A DNA stretch of 64,000 bases from Diplonema japonicum. Its lineage: Eukaryota; Euglenozoa; Diplonemea; Diplonemida; Diplonemidae. Both the position numbers and the translations under genes were made by a program. Under the pieces are notes generated by a model that saw nothing but the letters and a program-made list of their open reading frames with translations, was not told where the DNA came from and did not search any database. Positions 35,501-44,338 of this stretch are shown here, in pieces. The stretch's first letter is position 1; the number at the start of each line of letters is the position of its first letter. The stretch covers positions 496,001 to 560,000 of the forward strand of contig OZ025658.1 of assembly GCA_964019335.1 (NCBI GenBank). Reading direction: 5' to 3'.

Positions 35501-36594
35501 CGTCAAATCTGGCGTTCTTTCCGTCGAAAGCACCTGGGTATCAAGTAGTTATTGGATGGGTGATGCTTGCGGTCTGTGTTGCGGTCCCTATCTTAATGTG
35601 GGTTCTGCTGCTGTCTCCCAGTCGGTTCATGGCGGTTGCAGTGCCAGACCCACGGCTGGACCAAGAGGTCGCACACGCCGTTGCGAAGTTTTCGGAAAGC
35701 CCTGCAGAGGAGCAGTTGGAAGGTACCAAGCGCTGGTTGTACATCTTCACCTTTGGTAAAGAACTGTGGGTGAGGAAGGAAGGCGGGCACGACTACTTCG
35801 TGGAAAGCTACGGGCTGTTCTTCGAACAGTACAGAGGAAGGTTCCACTGGTTCTCAATAGTTGAGATGGTGCAGATAGTCCTCATCTGTTTGGCATCGAC
35901 ATGGAAGTCGACGGGATGGGAGTGCCACCTGAGGAACATCCTCTTGTCGATCGTTCTTTTTGTGTTCCTGCTGCTGCTTCTCCTGCTCCGCCCGTACAAT
36001 GCAGCCCTTGACAACATTGTAGCCTGTGTGATGGCGGGCATGATGTTCCTCGCAGTGCTGTTCATGACTATCGCGATTCTGGTAGAGGGGTCCAAGGACA
36101 TGATGGACGCAGCTGCGTCTTTACTGCTCGTTTCAGCGATTCTGCTGATGGTGAAGGGGGGATACGATATTGTGATGTACCTACTAGACATCAAAATGGG
36201 ACGAAGGAAAAGGGCTCAAATGGCAGCCAGAGCAGGGGACATCTTGAAGTGCAAAAATCTAGAGTACGAAGCCCTGCCAGAGGATCCTGATGACGAAATG
36301 GACAACCTCTGCGACAGCAACACCACCGAGGGCGAGGGTGATGGTGAAGACGACCACCGGAACATCAAAGTCCTAAGCACTGTACGTTCAAGAGGGGGGC
36401 TTGACGTAACACCTTTGCTTACCTTCTTAGATAGAGATGTGGCTGGTGGTGGTGGAGTGTCCCCTGCGGGGCGTGGGGCTGCCCCGTTGAACTCGTCGTT
36501 GGCTTCAAGCGTCAACTCTGCTTACCGACTTCCATCAGGCGGAGCACGTTCCTTGACAAGAAGCACAACGCTTGGACTGAGACAATTGGTCTGA
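32533..36594 (+). CDS. LamG/C-type-lectin-like surface protein with repeat stalk and about 7 TM segments
   Basis: Paralogue of the protein at 8298-11993; 1353 residues from the ATG at 32533, which fits a signal peptide (about 1-22). The ectodomain has a LamG-like fold (about 75-210: YEAWVKPRKQ, GEWVYLRFIV, YFNGKIHNLRI) followed by a Cys-containing region resembling a C-type lectin-like domain (about 212-355: WLRPGSDSD, WDWKSGLVNYQYSTWLW, CTDVLPYLC). A Thr/Pro/Ala/Val stalk of 13-residue units follows (about 358-850), then a short linker and about seven hydrophobic segments (about 926-1216), again with LLLLRPY after the fifth, and an acidic then Ser/Gly-rich tail. Conservation of the membrane part with exchange of the ectodomain suggests a family of surface receptors or adhesins; this is inference. 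No GPCR or GPS motif was seen. Confidence 0.82.
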   Translation: MATKNSLLPVVTFFLQAWSVAGLYVAIADTADLTNNYGNGYGGSPLVVVDGNNPVSTGALEHEYDMSGSDCLRSPTLWDPSNRHHYEAWVKPRKQSGRQLIYAWGSSTADLTFGIGLKNNKPCLFHEHGNSKSSVCSSTVLNGEWVYLRFIVSTTEVAIEINGAIDTQGPGVSRPNTPLPDIVNVGCVTNDGTREDYFNGKIHNLRIKANGPTSCSSGLWLRPGSDSDCMAITFPVSGDSMNPCGTGSYPAIEDRSDLMILNAKYPSTTVFIPLTYTGTTIGSVFSAKTKVSPTDTGNWDWKSGLVNYQYSTWLWLTSYPNDKYAMCAVFSPLDGLGLQDANCTDVLPYLCITPNNPMTDAPDTAVPTAVPTVAPDTPAPDTAVPTAVPTVAPDTAVPTAVPTVAPDTAVPTAVPTVAPDTAVPTAVPTVAPDTIVPTAVPTVAPDTAVPTAVPTVAPDTAVPTANPTTAPDTAVPTANPTSAPETVTPTAVPTSAPNTAVPTAVPTVAPDTAEPTANPTTAPDTAVPTANPTSAPETVTPTAVPTSAPDTAIPTANPTIAPATAVPTANPTSAPATAIPTANPTTAPDTVAPTVVPPGFTAVPTAVPTTAPDTAVPTAMPTSAPDTAVPTANPTVAPDTIVPTAVPTVAPDTAVPTSAPDTAAPTAVPTVSPNTAVPTAVPTSAPDTAVPTANPTTAPDTVVPTAVPTSSPETVPPTANPTTAPNTVAPTAVPPGFTAVPTAVPTTAPDTAVPTANPTVAPDTIVPTTAPTSAPDTVAPTAMPTSAPDTTVPTANPTPAPGTTMPTATSTTAPATAIPTSAPDTAAPTAIPAPTVPPPTDSPTSAPATSLNSTEPVGRVVSNQDQISTAASLGTVGSIASGTTNGGKLVVLKGLNCEVEDIDLEGTEKLDWEFHPIGVPISDSNQRYFLGAVFFNSLIVVAVFVVNNLMAAAQVLGCGVARDEARSYVRAPGLVYLPIVILLTGTCISASNLAFFPSKAPGYQVVIGWVMLAVCVAVPILMWVLLLSPSRFMAVAVPDPRLDQEVAHAVAKFSESPAEEQLEGTKRWLYIFTFGKELWVRKEGGHDYFVESYGLFFEQYRGRFHWFSIVEMVQIVLICLASTWKSTGWECHLRNILLSIVLFVFLLLLLLLRPYNAALDNIVACVMAGMMFLAVLFMTIAILVEGSKDMMDAAASLLLVSAILLMVKGGYDIVMYLLDIKMGRRKRAQMAARAGDILKCKNLEYEALPEDPDDEMDNLCDSNTTEGEGDGEDDHRNIKVLSTVRSRGGLDVTPLLTFLDRDVAGGGGVSPAGRGAAPLNSSLASSVNSAYRLPSGGARSLTRSTTLGLRQLV
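33612..35060 (+). repeat. in-frame minisatellite encoding APDTAVPTAVPTV units
   Basis: Tandem 39-nt units encode a 13-residue Thr/Pro/Val/Ala repeat with variants (AVPTANPTTAPDT, AVPTSAPDT) and two copies of a VPPGFTAVPTAVPTTAP insert at about 34318 and 34732, which points to a larger higher-order duplication. Synonymous variation between copies shows selection for the peptide. Confidence 0.82.
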
Positions 36595-38276
36595 AGTGTC
36601 CAATTTTTTTAAAAAAAGAAATGGTCAAAAATATTCCGTATACATCCTTTTATGATTATTGTGTACAACGAGAACAAAAAGAATAAATTAGACCAGTGTA
36701 ATTCTTTTTTTTTTTTGGTTTTTTTTTTTTTTTTTTAAATTCTGTCTCTCAAGGAGGTCGGGAGGACCTTATCCGTTTTTTTTTTTCTTCTCTTGTTCTT
36801 CTTTTTTTTTTGTGTGTACGTTTGATTTTCTTTTTTTTTAAAATCAATTACTGTAAAACAAAAATCTGATGACACTACGGACGAAACTCGTGAATCGCAG
36901 AAGGGAAAAAAAAAAAAAAAAAAAAAAAAAAACTTGGCGGGGAAGAATAAATTGCGAAAAAAAAGAAAAAAAATGGATAAAATTCCCAACACGAAACCTA
37001 ATTTATCCCGAAATGATCAATTTTTTTTTGTTTTACAGTATTCAACTTAACGTATCCCCCCCTCTCCCTTTCCCTCCAAAAAGAAAAACACGAAAATCTT
37101 GCAGGTTCCCTTCATTGGGTTCGATGGGGAGGAATTATTTATCTTTCGTTCTCCACTCTCCATTCTTTTTTTTTCTTCCTGCGAGAAAAAAAAAAAACAA
37201 AAAAAACAGTATTAGCCACTTCTTCGTCTCCTATCACAGTGAATATAATCTCTTCTTTTTTCTGTTCTCCTTTTTTTTTTCTTTTTTTTTCTTTTTTTTT
37301 TTTGCCCCCCTTCGTATGGGAGGGTCTCTGTTTATGAATTCCCTGGTCGGTTTCTGTAAGAAAAAAGAAAAGAAAAAAGAAAGAAAAAAAAGAATAATAA
37401 AAAGCAGTGCATGCCATTTATCCACACATGCTAGGACCGACCCGCCTACAGCGAATTTCTTTTTTAAAATTTCTTTTTCCCACCAGTATGCTAATTCATT
37501 TGAACTATAATATAAAAAAAAAAAAACTGTTTTCTGAGGTTTCTAGATGCTGCAAAGAATAAAATATATATACCTTAGAATAATTAATCCCCCCCTTCTC
37601 TTTTTTTTTTTTCAAAACAAGAACTTGTCATCCTTTTGTGCCGAGCAAATAATTAATTAATTGGGGGTTTCCATTATTTATGATGAGACCCCCGCTGCCG
37701 CTCTGAATAAGCTACATCATGGAGTGCGCCCTGCACACGAAATTTTTTTTCACTCGTCCGTTTACTTTAGCAGCCGGCAAAGTGATGCAAAAGTTTTTTT
37801 TTTCTCCCCTCTTTTCTTGAGGGCTTTTAAAAGCCGCCTTACCTCTTTAACAGTAGTTTAATCTTCCCCCCCACCACCTTCTCCCCTGTGTGAAAAGTCC
37901 CAGAAGGGTCCGTCAAAAAAAAAAAAAAAGAAAAAAAAGAATGAAAACTAAAAAAAGAACGTAAGAACTTATGAAGTTTTTACGAGAAATCTATGGGATG
38001 TCTAATCGGGCTTTTTTTCTTTTTGATTTCACCACCAGAGCAGCCTTTCTTGCCATTATTCCTTTCTCTAGCTAAATAATTGAGATAGAAAAAAACAACA
38101 GAAAAACGAAGCGAGCACCACACCACTCAACACAAACACACTGAATTTCTCTCCTCAAATTGGAAGAAAAAAAAAAGAGAGAGAAAAATGACCATGAAAT
38201 TAGGAACAAAAAAATGAAACTTTTCTTTTTTTCTTCTGGTGGTGGGGATAACATGAAAATATAAGAAAAACATCAG
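36595..38276. other. AT-rich spacer
   Basis: Homopolymer-rich sequence after the second 7TM gene. Open frames are Lys/Phe low complexity. Nothing with a domain or conserved motif was seen. Confidence 0.55.
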
Positions 38277-38565
38277 ATGTGTTGTTCGCTGTTGACCTCC
38301 TCGTCGGTCATCACCGGTAGCGCCCGAGTGGAAGAACATAATGCAGATGCTCAGGGTGACGAACAGGCAGCAAACTGCACGAGCGCAGAATCTTGGTTAC
38401 CCGGGACGCACCGGCTGGGGTTGAGCTGTACACCGCACGCATTAAGGACACGACGCGGAACGCAGAAGCTACAACTCGGCCGCGGCGCGCCCCCTGTAAT
38501 CAAGTAGACAGTTCTTGTGCAGGGCGCCGCCAACACCGGCCTCCTTTAACTCATATATTTCTTCT
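38277..38565. other. GC-rich island of unknown nature
   Basis: About 290 bases of balanced, non-repetitive sequence stand out sharply from homopolymer DNA on both sides. Several short frames are open on both strands, none with a recognisable domain and no single frame crossing the whole island. It does not match the U1, U2, U4, U5 or U6 snRNA sequences I know, nor a tRNA. It could be a structured RNA gene, an exon of an unrecognised gene, or a decayed element. Its right edge shares a short motif with 57771-57810. Confidence 0.4.
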
Positions 38566-39304
38566 TTTTTTTTCAGATGAGGAGCTAAGAAATCCATTTT
38601 CGCGCTCTTTTTTTTTTTACCCTTACAACCCATATGGTTTCCCTTCTTCACTCTCTCTCCTCTCCCCTTTGTAGGGGGGAATCAATTTAGTCTAAGAAAA
38701 GTGCCTACTTTTCTTTGAACAATTTCCAAAAATCTGAAATTGACCCCCCGCCGACAGAATCTGTGCCATTTTTTATTTCATGCCCGCAGTTTTGAGTGTC
38801 ACTCATCTGAAGTTGCCTTTGTTACCCAGAATGCAGTAGCTTTATTTCGGACTTCGTGCTACCCCCCCCCCCCCCCCCCCCCCCACTCCAATACCTTCAC
38901 CTTGGTACTTTGAATCCCCTACCTCTTTCTGTTTTGGTTATTTCTATATGTTTTCTTCTCTCTCTCTCTTTTTTTTTTTTTTTACCCTTGCCCCTCCCTT
39001 GGAGTGTCCATAGCTGTTTCAGAAAGAAATTAAAAAAAAAATTGCAACGACACCCTTTATTTGTCTTCCTCTGTTTCATTAATATGTCAAATCCGTAGGG
39101 GGGGGAGAAAAGGTCCCATTTGGGTGAATACATGTGCGACACATGTACCCCCTCCTGTCCTGGTATAGGTCTTCTTTTTTTTTTCCCCCTTTCCAAGATC
39201 CGCGCTGGCAATACACCTTATTTTCTTTTCTTCCCAAAATATGATTTCTCGTCCTCTCGAATGGTGTTTTCAACTCTTCCACATCTACCACAGGACCCCC
39301 AAAA
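38566..39304. other. spacer upstream of the ART/ankyrin gene
   Basis: Homopolymer and pyrimidine-rich sequence with a C run of about 23 at 38862-38884. It ends in CCACATCTACCACAG and an A run directly before the ATG at 39305. No gene was seen. Confidence 0.5.
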
Positions 39305-42300
39305 ATGCTCGACGGTGCTGAGGAGTATCTAATCTCAATCAATGCACCGGCAATATTCAACAAGATGGCAGCAGGCCTGCTACAGGACAGGCCTGTTTCA
39401 TGCAAGGGGATCACGAAGAGTATAACCCAGACACTGCACGCAGACAACGATGCGAGGGAACGATTTGTGGCGGTGATAATGAAATGCTTCGAGCAGAAAA
39501 TACAACTACGGTACTACCTGTGCTGGAGACGCGCGGTCGAGGTGAAACCGACAAACATTCAGACCCATCAATGCGGGCCTGCACCGCCCGCCTCCACAAC
39601 ACCTCCAAGGTTCGGGGAAGGCGCCGATGAGCCTTTAACCATGGAAACCGCGTTGAGGAAGCCAACGTTCAGAACGGGTATACCCACAGCACCAAGGAGG
39701 AAATGCAGGAAAACCATCGAAGATCTCCATGTCTGGAAGGACCCAGTATCGCGTTCCTTTTGGGACAAAACAATCGTGGACAACATGTGTCTAGACGGGG
39801 ACTTCCTTGTGGAGAACCATTCCGCTGGTCTACTTGACGAACATGTCAGGTCGTTGCACGCCTACACGCACTCCCAGCTCTGCCACCGTGTGATCTGGGC
39901 TGTGTGGTCGGGTCCGAGATCGTTCTGGCACGCGTTGTCACCCATTGTTGTGGAGAATCTAGACGCAGCGTCTGATTGTGGCCGGAAAAAGAGCTTTGCA
40001 GTCCCTGCCGAGCTGATCGGAGTAGTCCACCACGGTTCCGTGTTCCACCAGACCACTGCGTCTGAGAGCGGTTTGATTTTGTATCAAACACAGGGCGAGT
40101 GCGAGATCATATGTAGATACTCCAACGCTTTGCAAGGCAACCAGGACTACTCGCCTTTTCGAGACACGGTTCTCTGGGTCCCGCGGGGCACCCTCGCGAG
40201 CAATCTCATAAACTCCGATGCCATCCCGTACCCAGGAGTTCTTGAATACATTGCATCGTTGGAGGCAACGGAGGAGACACGCTCGGAGGAAGGGGGGTGG
40301 AGCTGCAGACCGGTTTCAAACCGCGCGCTCAAAGAGTTCCGCGGGAAGTGCCGGCGGGTCAAGAACCAGAAAGCGAGGGACCCTGTTTTGTGGAAGGAAG
40401 TGCTTGAGGTTTTGCGAAACGAAAAAATGGAGTTTTTGAAAGATGTTGTTGTATTTAAAATAAACTCGGACGACATGCAGACTCCGGAGGAGCTGGCTCG
40501 AGTCCTCACGGTGCAAGAACTGCGATGGAGGGGAAAGGACTTTCTCTTGATACTGTCCACCACCTCCGTCTGCACGGTTCAGCCGCACCTTCTATGCGAC
40601 GTGGCAACACGTGAAATCATAGAAATCTACAGGGTTGTATCAACCCTCCCTGAACAGGTCTACTGGAGGTTGAACCAGGCAATGAGGGAGTCACAGTTCG
40701 GACGAAATTTCCCGTCGATCAGCCTCACGCATCCAGCCCCGTCGTGTCCAACCTGTTCCCACGCTATGTCGCTGTCGCAAGCTTCGAAACCGTGCTTGAA
40801 ATGCAGGCAGATAACGCACACCTCAGCAATATGGATTTGCCAAGGATGCCCGAAACCTTTATGTACATCGTGTCGGCCGTCATCTAGTTACCTGGTAAGC
40901 AAGGCATGCGGGGACATGGCTGTCGGGTTCTCGACCGCAGGGTGCCGTGCTACTTACAACGAACCGTTGAAACAATTCGAAATCGATCTGAGCGGGACGG
41001 GGGAAAGATACTCAGTTGAATCATCTGAGATCTGGATGGACCTGCACGGGTGGCTCTTACCGCAGGCTTCCTTGCTGATCCAACTCATCAACAACGCACT
41101 GCAAGCCGTCCCCGACAACGACATGCTGGCGAAGAAGCGAACAACGTACCGAGGGATAAACTGCAAGCTTCCCACGGAGCTCTACCACGCTGGCGGGGTC
41201 GTAATATGGGGACAATACAGTTCCTCATCCGACGATCAAGGCGTGGCGTCTATATTCGCAGGCGGTGCAGGGGACGCAGCAGTCTTCGTCATCCAAGGAA
41301 AATCCTGCAAACTGATCTCACAATGGTCCCGCTTTGCAAGAGAGCGCGAGTGGCTTTACCCTCCGAACTCAATGTTCAAAATAGAAACTGCGCTTGCAGA
41401 AGAAGCCCGGCAGATTCTAGGAAAGGACGACCTGCAGCTCTTCGAAATGAAGGAGATCACCCAACACGAGGCAGAAGAGCTCGCTGTCAGAAAACTCCTT
41501 CCCAAAGCAACAAACCTCGCAGAGGCGAACGTCATATTACAAGCTGCGGAATCTGTCTCTGTTAACGGAAACGGTGTGCTGTCCCTCGACTTGGAAATGG
41601 AAAACCAAGGCGAGGTCACAAACCACTGGGCTCGGACAGTTAAGATCGTGACCGATGCTTTCATGACGTGCCCGGCACTCCCAACAGGGTCGTCCGTCGT
41701 CAAGCTGAACTCCACTGAAGGCCGCGCGGCAAGCGATCTGTTTTCCAACCGTAATGTAAGTTCCGACACAATCCGCGACCTTCTTGGCGGCGACGCCCTC
41801 ACAGGGTATTCAATCATCGTTGAAAAAACCAGCCCGGACTCCGCCACTATAGTACTTACAAGAAAGGCCACGCTTTGCATAGGCGAGCTTGTCACACGGA
41901 ACCCCACAGGCTGGTTGGGCGGCGACTCCGACACCGGTGAAGGCACAACAGGCGTTGTTCGAGAAATAAACGAGCACGGTGTCGGAGTGGAATGGAGTGA
42001 CAAGGTCTTAAAACGAGGCTACGGGTTTGGACAAGGCAACGCTTACAGCGTGCGACCAGCGGATCGAGAGGAACAAGCTTGGGTGGTCAAGATTAACATA
42101 CGAAAGATCAATGGTCGTCCGGGATTCGCTCTCGGGCCAACCGGCGCGCTTATCTTAGAATCCCTCTTGAAACTGAGAATCCGCCTCACAACGATATCCC
42201 TTTCCAACCATGGTCTTGAGGACACTGGTGTGGACGCCTTACTTAGAGGCCTTCACGACAACCCGTACGTCAAAGATGTCCAATTGGGTGTCTCTCCTGG

Positions 42301-43207
42301 GATTTCAGATTCAAAACGAAATCATATTGGGATGCTGTGCATGTCGCGGTCCGACAGAGTTGAGATGCCCTTCATCCTTGGCCTCGGGTCGGACCGTTGC
42401 GGCATTGTCTCAAACTGTCTTTTCAAGGAACAGACGTGGTCCTTCCCCTTCTCCAGCTTTCTGTGGGTCCACGGCGGCATCGGACGGTCCCTCTTCACGA
42501 TGATATGGGAACTCCGGGAAAAACACTTCCCGGACGCTGTGATCCCATGGGGTGCTATGCTTCTTCTATGCTCTTCATCTTGGGAAGGCTCGACTGATGT
42601 CTTTGAGTCATACCTTGAAATGCTGTTGGACAGGGACGCAGATCCTTCGGAGCAGCATTTAGGCAGAACACCGTTGTACTTCCTGTGCGCGAGGCAGGAG
42701 GTGAACAAAGACCTGTTGCGGAGGTTGATAAAGAGATCGCCAGCGACGGTAAACATGCAGCATGAAGCGGAGCTGAAGTATGCAGACGGGAGGACCCCGC
42801 TCCACATGGCAGCGGCGAAAGGGGTGCCTTCCACTGTTGTTATTCTCATGGAACAGGCAGCGGACCCTGCTGTGAGGGAACTGTACTCCAAGCGGACTGC
42901 GCTTGTCGCAGCCGTCAGACGGTGGAATGTGAAGGGGTCAGAGATGGAGGGTGCTGCCATCAAGCTGCTAACAACACAGGAGACTATTCACGCCTCTGAT
43001 CATTCTGGCAAGACGCCCCTTTGCCACGCCGTCAGCAAGGGACTGGTCCACAACGCGGTCCATCTTCTGGAGCATGGGGCGGACCCCACCGTAGTCACTA
43101 AGTTCGGTGAGACTGCTCTTTCGATAGCTCGCTCCAGGCTTCTGCACGACCCATGTTTTCGAGCGCTTAAGGATATCATTGAGGAAGCGCTGGCTGCAAG
43201 GGAATAG
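39305..43207 (+). CDS. multidomain ADP-ribosyltransferase with zinc finger, MIB/HERC2-like, LRR and ankyrin parts
   Basis: A single-exon protein of 1300 residues. The first 470 residues are unrecognised. A Cys cluster at about 480-525 (CPTC, CLKC, CQGC, CTSC) looks like a double zinc finger. Residues about 590-715 match the arginine-type ADP-ribosyltransferase fold with its R-S-E triad: TYRGI (Arg616), YSSSSDD (Ser639-642) and ERE in REREWLYPP (Glu680/Glu682), followed by SMFKIE. At about 855-920, GELVTRNPTGWLGGDSDTGEG with GVVREI and GVEWSD resembles a MIB/HERC2 domain, known from ubiquitin ligases. Leucine-rich repeat-like sequence follows (about 940-1000), then ankyrin repeats to the end (GRTPLYFLC, GRTPLHMAA, GKTPLCHAV). 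It may mono-ADP-ribosylate an arginine on targets chosen by the ankyrin region; the triad is intact. Function and partner are inferred. Confidence 0.78.
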   Translation: MLDGAEEYLISINAPAIFNKMAAGLLQDRPVSCKGITKSITQTLHADNDARERFVAVIMKCFEQKIQLRYYLCWRRAVEVKPTNIQTHQCGPAPPASTTPPRFGEGADEPLTMETALRKPTFRTGIPTAPRRKCRKTIEDLHVWKDPVSRSFWDKTIVDNMCLDGDFLVENHSAGLLDEHVRSLHAYTHSQLCHRVIWAVWSGPRSFWHALSPIVVENLDAASDCGRKKSFAVPAELIGVVHHGSVFHQTTASESGLILYQTQGECEIICRYSNALQGNQDYSPFRDTVLWVPRGTLASNLINSDAIPYPGVLEYIASLEATEETRSEEGGWSCRPVSNRALKEFRGKCRRVKNQKARDPVLWKEVLEVLRNEKMEFLKDVVVFKINSDDMQTPEELARVLTVQELRWRGKDFLLILSTTSVCTVQPHLLCDVATREIIEIYRVVSTLPEQVYWRLNQAMRESQFGRNFPSISLTHPAPSCPTCSHAMSLSQASKPCLKCRQITHTSAIWICQGCPKPLCTSCRPSSSYLVSKACGDMAVGFSTAGCRATYNEPLKQFEIDLSGTGERYSVESSEIWMDLHGWLLPQASLLIQLINNALQAVPDNDMLAKKRTTYRGINCKLPTELYHAGGVVIWGQYSSSSDDQGVASIFAGGAGDAAVFVIQGKSCKLISQWSRFAREREWLYPPNSMFKIETALAEEARQILGKDDLQLFEMKEITQHEAEELAVRKLLPKATNLAEANVILQAAESVSVNGNGVLSLDLEMENQGEVTNHWARTVKIVTDAFMTCPALPTGSSVVKLNSTEGRAASDLFSNRNVSSDTIRDLLGGDALTGYSIIVEKTSPDSATIVLTRKATLCIGELVTRNPTGWLGGDSDTGEGTTGVVREINEHGVGVEWSDKVLKRGYGFGQGNAYSVRPADREEQAWVVKINIRKINGRPGFALGPTGALILESLLKLRIRLTTISLSNHGLEDTGVDALLRGLHDNPYVKDVQLGVSPGISDSKRNHIGMLCMSRSDRVEMPFILGLGSDRCGIVSNCLFKEQTWSFPFSSFLWVHGGIGRSLFTMIWELREKHFPDAVIPWGAMLLLCSSSWEGSTDVFESYLEMLLDRDADPSEQHLGRTPLYFLCARQEVNKDLLRRLIKRSPATVNMQHEAELKYADGRTPLHMAAAKGVPSTVVILMEQAADPAVRELYSKRTALVAAVRRWNVKGSEMEGAAIKLLTTQETIHASDHSGKTPLCHAVSKGLVHNAVHLLEHGADPTVVTKFGETALSIARSRLLHDPCFRALKDIIEEALAARE

Positions 43208-43651
43208 GAGACATTTAGAAAAAAAAAAGAGAAAAAAAAAACACGAAAACGCTTTTCCTCTCCCCCATAAGTATTCTCCCCCCCTCTCTTGTATTTTAGT
43301 TACTCTCTCTCTTTTTTCTTCTCTGGTTCTTCTACCGATTTTCTGCGATAAAGTTTTTATTTTATTTTTATTTTACGCCCACGTGTCCAGGAGTAGCGTG
43401 GACCCAAGGTTTATTCACTTGAATCAAAGAATCGTTTTTTTTTTTTTTTTTTTTTTTTTCTTTTTTTCTCTCGTTTACACTTTGGTGTCTAGTTCTTGAA
43501 AACCTGACTTTTACAAAAAAAAAAAAAAAAAAAGAAAAAGAAAAAAAAAAAAAAGCCATCTTTCTTGTAAACATCCAAAAAAAAATCACACAGGCTGGGT
43601 TCCCCCATCCCCCCCATTATTTATCTCTATTTCTAAGTGTGAATATGGCCC
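43208..43651. other. spacer, no gene seen
   Basis: A T-rich stretch with a run of about 24 T near 43436-43459 is followed by an A-rich stretch at about 43515-43553. The next gene proposed starts at 43652 in sequence of normal coding composition. No gene was recognised. Confidence 0.5.
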
Positions 43652-44064
43652 ATGGCCCTTCCGCCTCTCCACCAGAATGGGTGCACCGGGAGAAATGAAA
43701 GCCCAAAAGGTATGGGGGGGGACAAGAGAAAAAAAAAAAAAAAAAAAAAAAAGTGTTGCTAGACGCAGGCCAAAATCCTGATTTCAAAAGTTACGGGTGT
43801 GTATCTTGGGAGCCGGTGCCAGCACCGAGTCCCACGGATACAGGGGACCTGGGGAGCATCTGCACCCCCCAGCAAAAATCAAGGAGCCCGAAAAAAAAAA
43901 AGAAGCCCGAGATTCACATAGTGGATGGGTGGCATCATAAAAGTGGGATTTACGATGAAAACAGCAGCGGGAAGATAGGGGACTGCAAGGCGAAGAAGGA
44001 CAAGGACAAGGACAAGGATAAATCCAAGAAGAGAAGGAACACCAAACAAGATTTAGATGAATAA
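43652..44064 (+). CDS. small Lys-rich protein of unknown function, two exons (predicted)
   Basis: Exon 1 (43652-43709) starts MALPPLHQNGCTGRNESPK. A 59-nt intron (AAAAG|GTATGG ... GACGCAG|GCC, phase 1) with a long A run leads to exon 2 (43769-44064), giving 117 residues. The AG|GTAT donor matches the other introns here, and only the spliced frame supplies an ATG for the second ORF, which otherwise would begin with GTG right after poly(A). An alternative acceptor at 43762 adds two residues in the same frame. The C-terminal half is very basic (KAKKDKDKDKDKSKKRR) and could bind nucleic acid or be a nuclear signal. No homologue recognised. It ends 274 nt before the kinesin start. Confidence 0.5.
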
Positions 44065-44214
44065 CAGTTACAATGGGGGGGGAGGGGGGGGGGAGAAAAG
44101 AAAGAAAAAAGGGGGGGGGGAAACCACACCACCACCGCACACCATCTTTCTTCAAGTAATGCACTTCCGTGCAACAACAACAATTTCTTTTTTTTTTCTT
44201 TCCTTACCCCTCTG

Positions 44215-44250
<36 letters not shown>

Positions 44251-44338
44251 CGGTTTTTTTCCCCCCTAAATTTAAAAAAAAAAGGTGGGAACGGGAACAG
44301 GGTGGTGTAAACAAAAAAAAAAAATAATAATATTATAA

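Noticed and set aside
43677..43752. alternative first exon beginning at ATG 43677 for the small Lys-rich gene
   Set aside because: With the GTATGG donor this frame reaches a TAG right after the acceptor; only the ATG at 43652 joins the second exon in frame.
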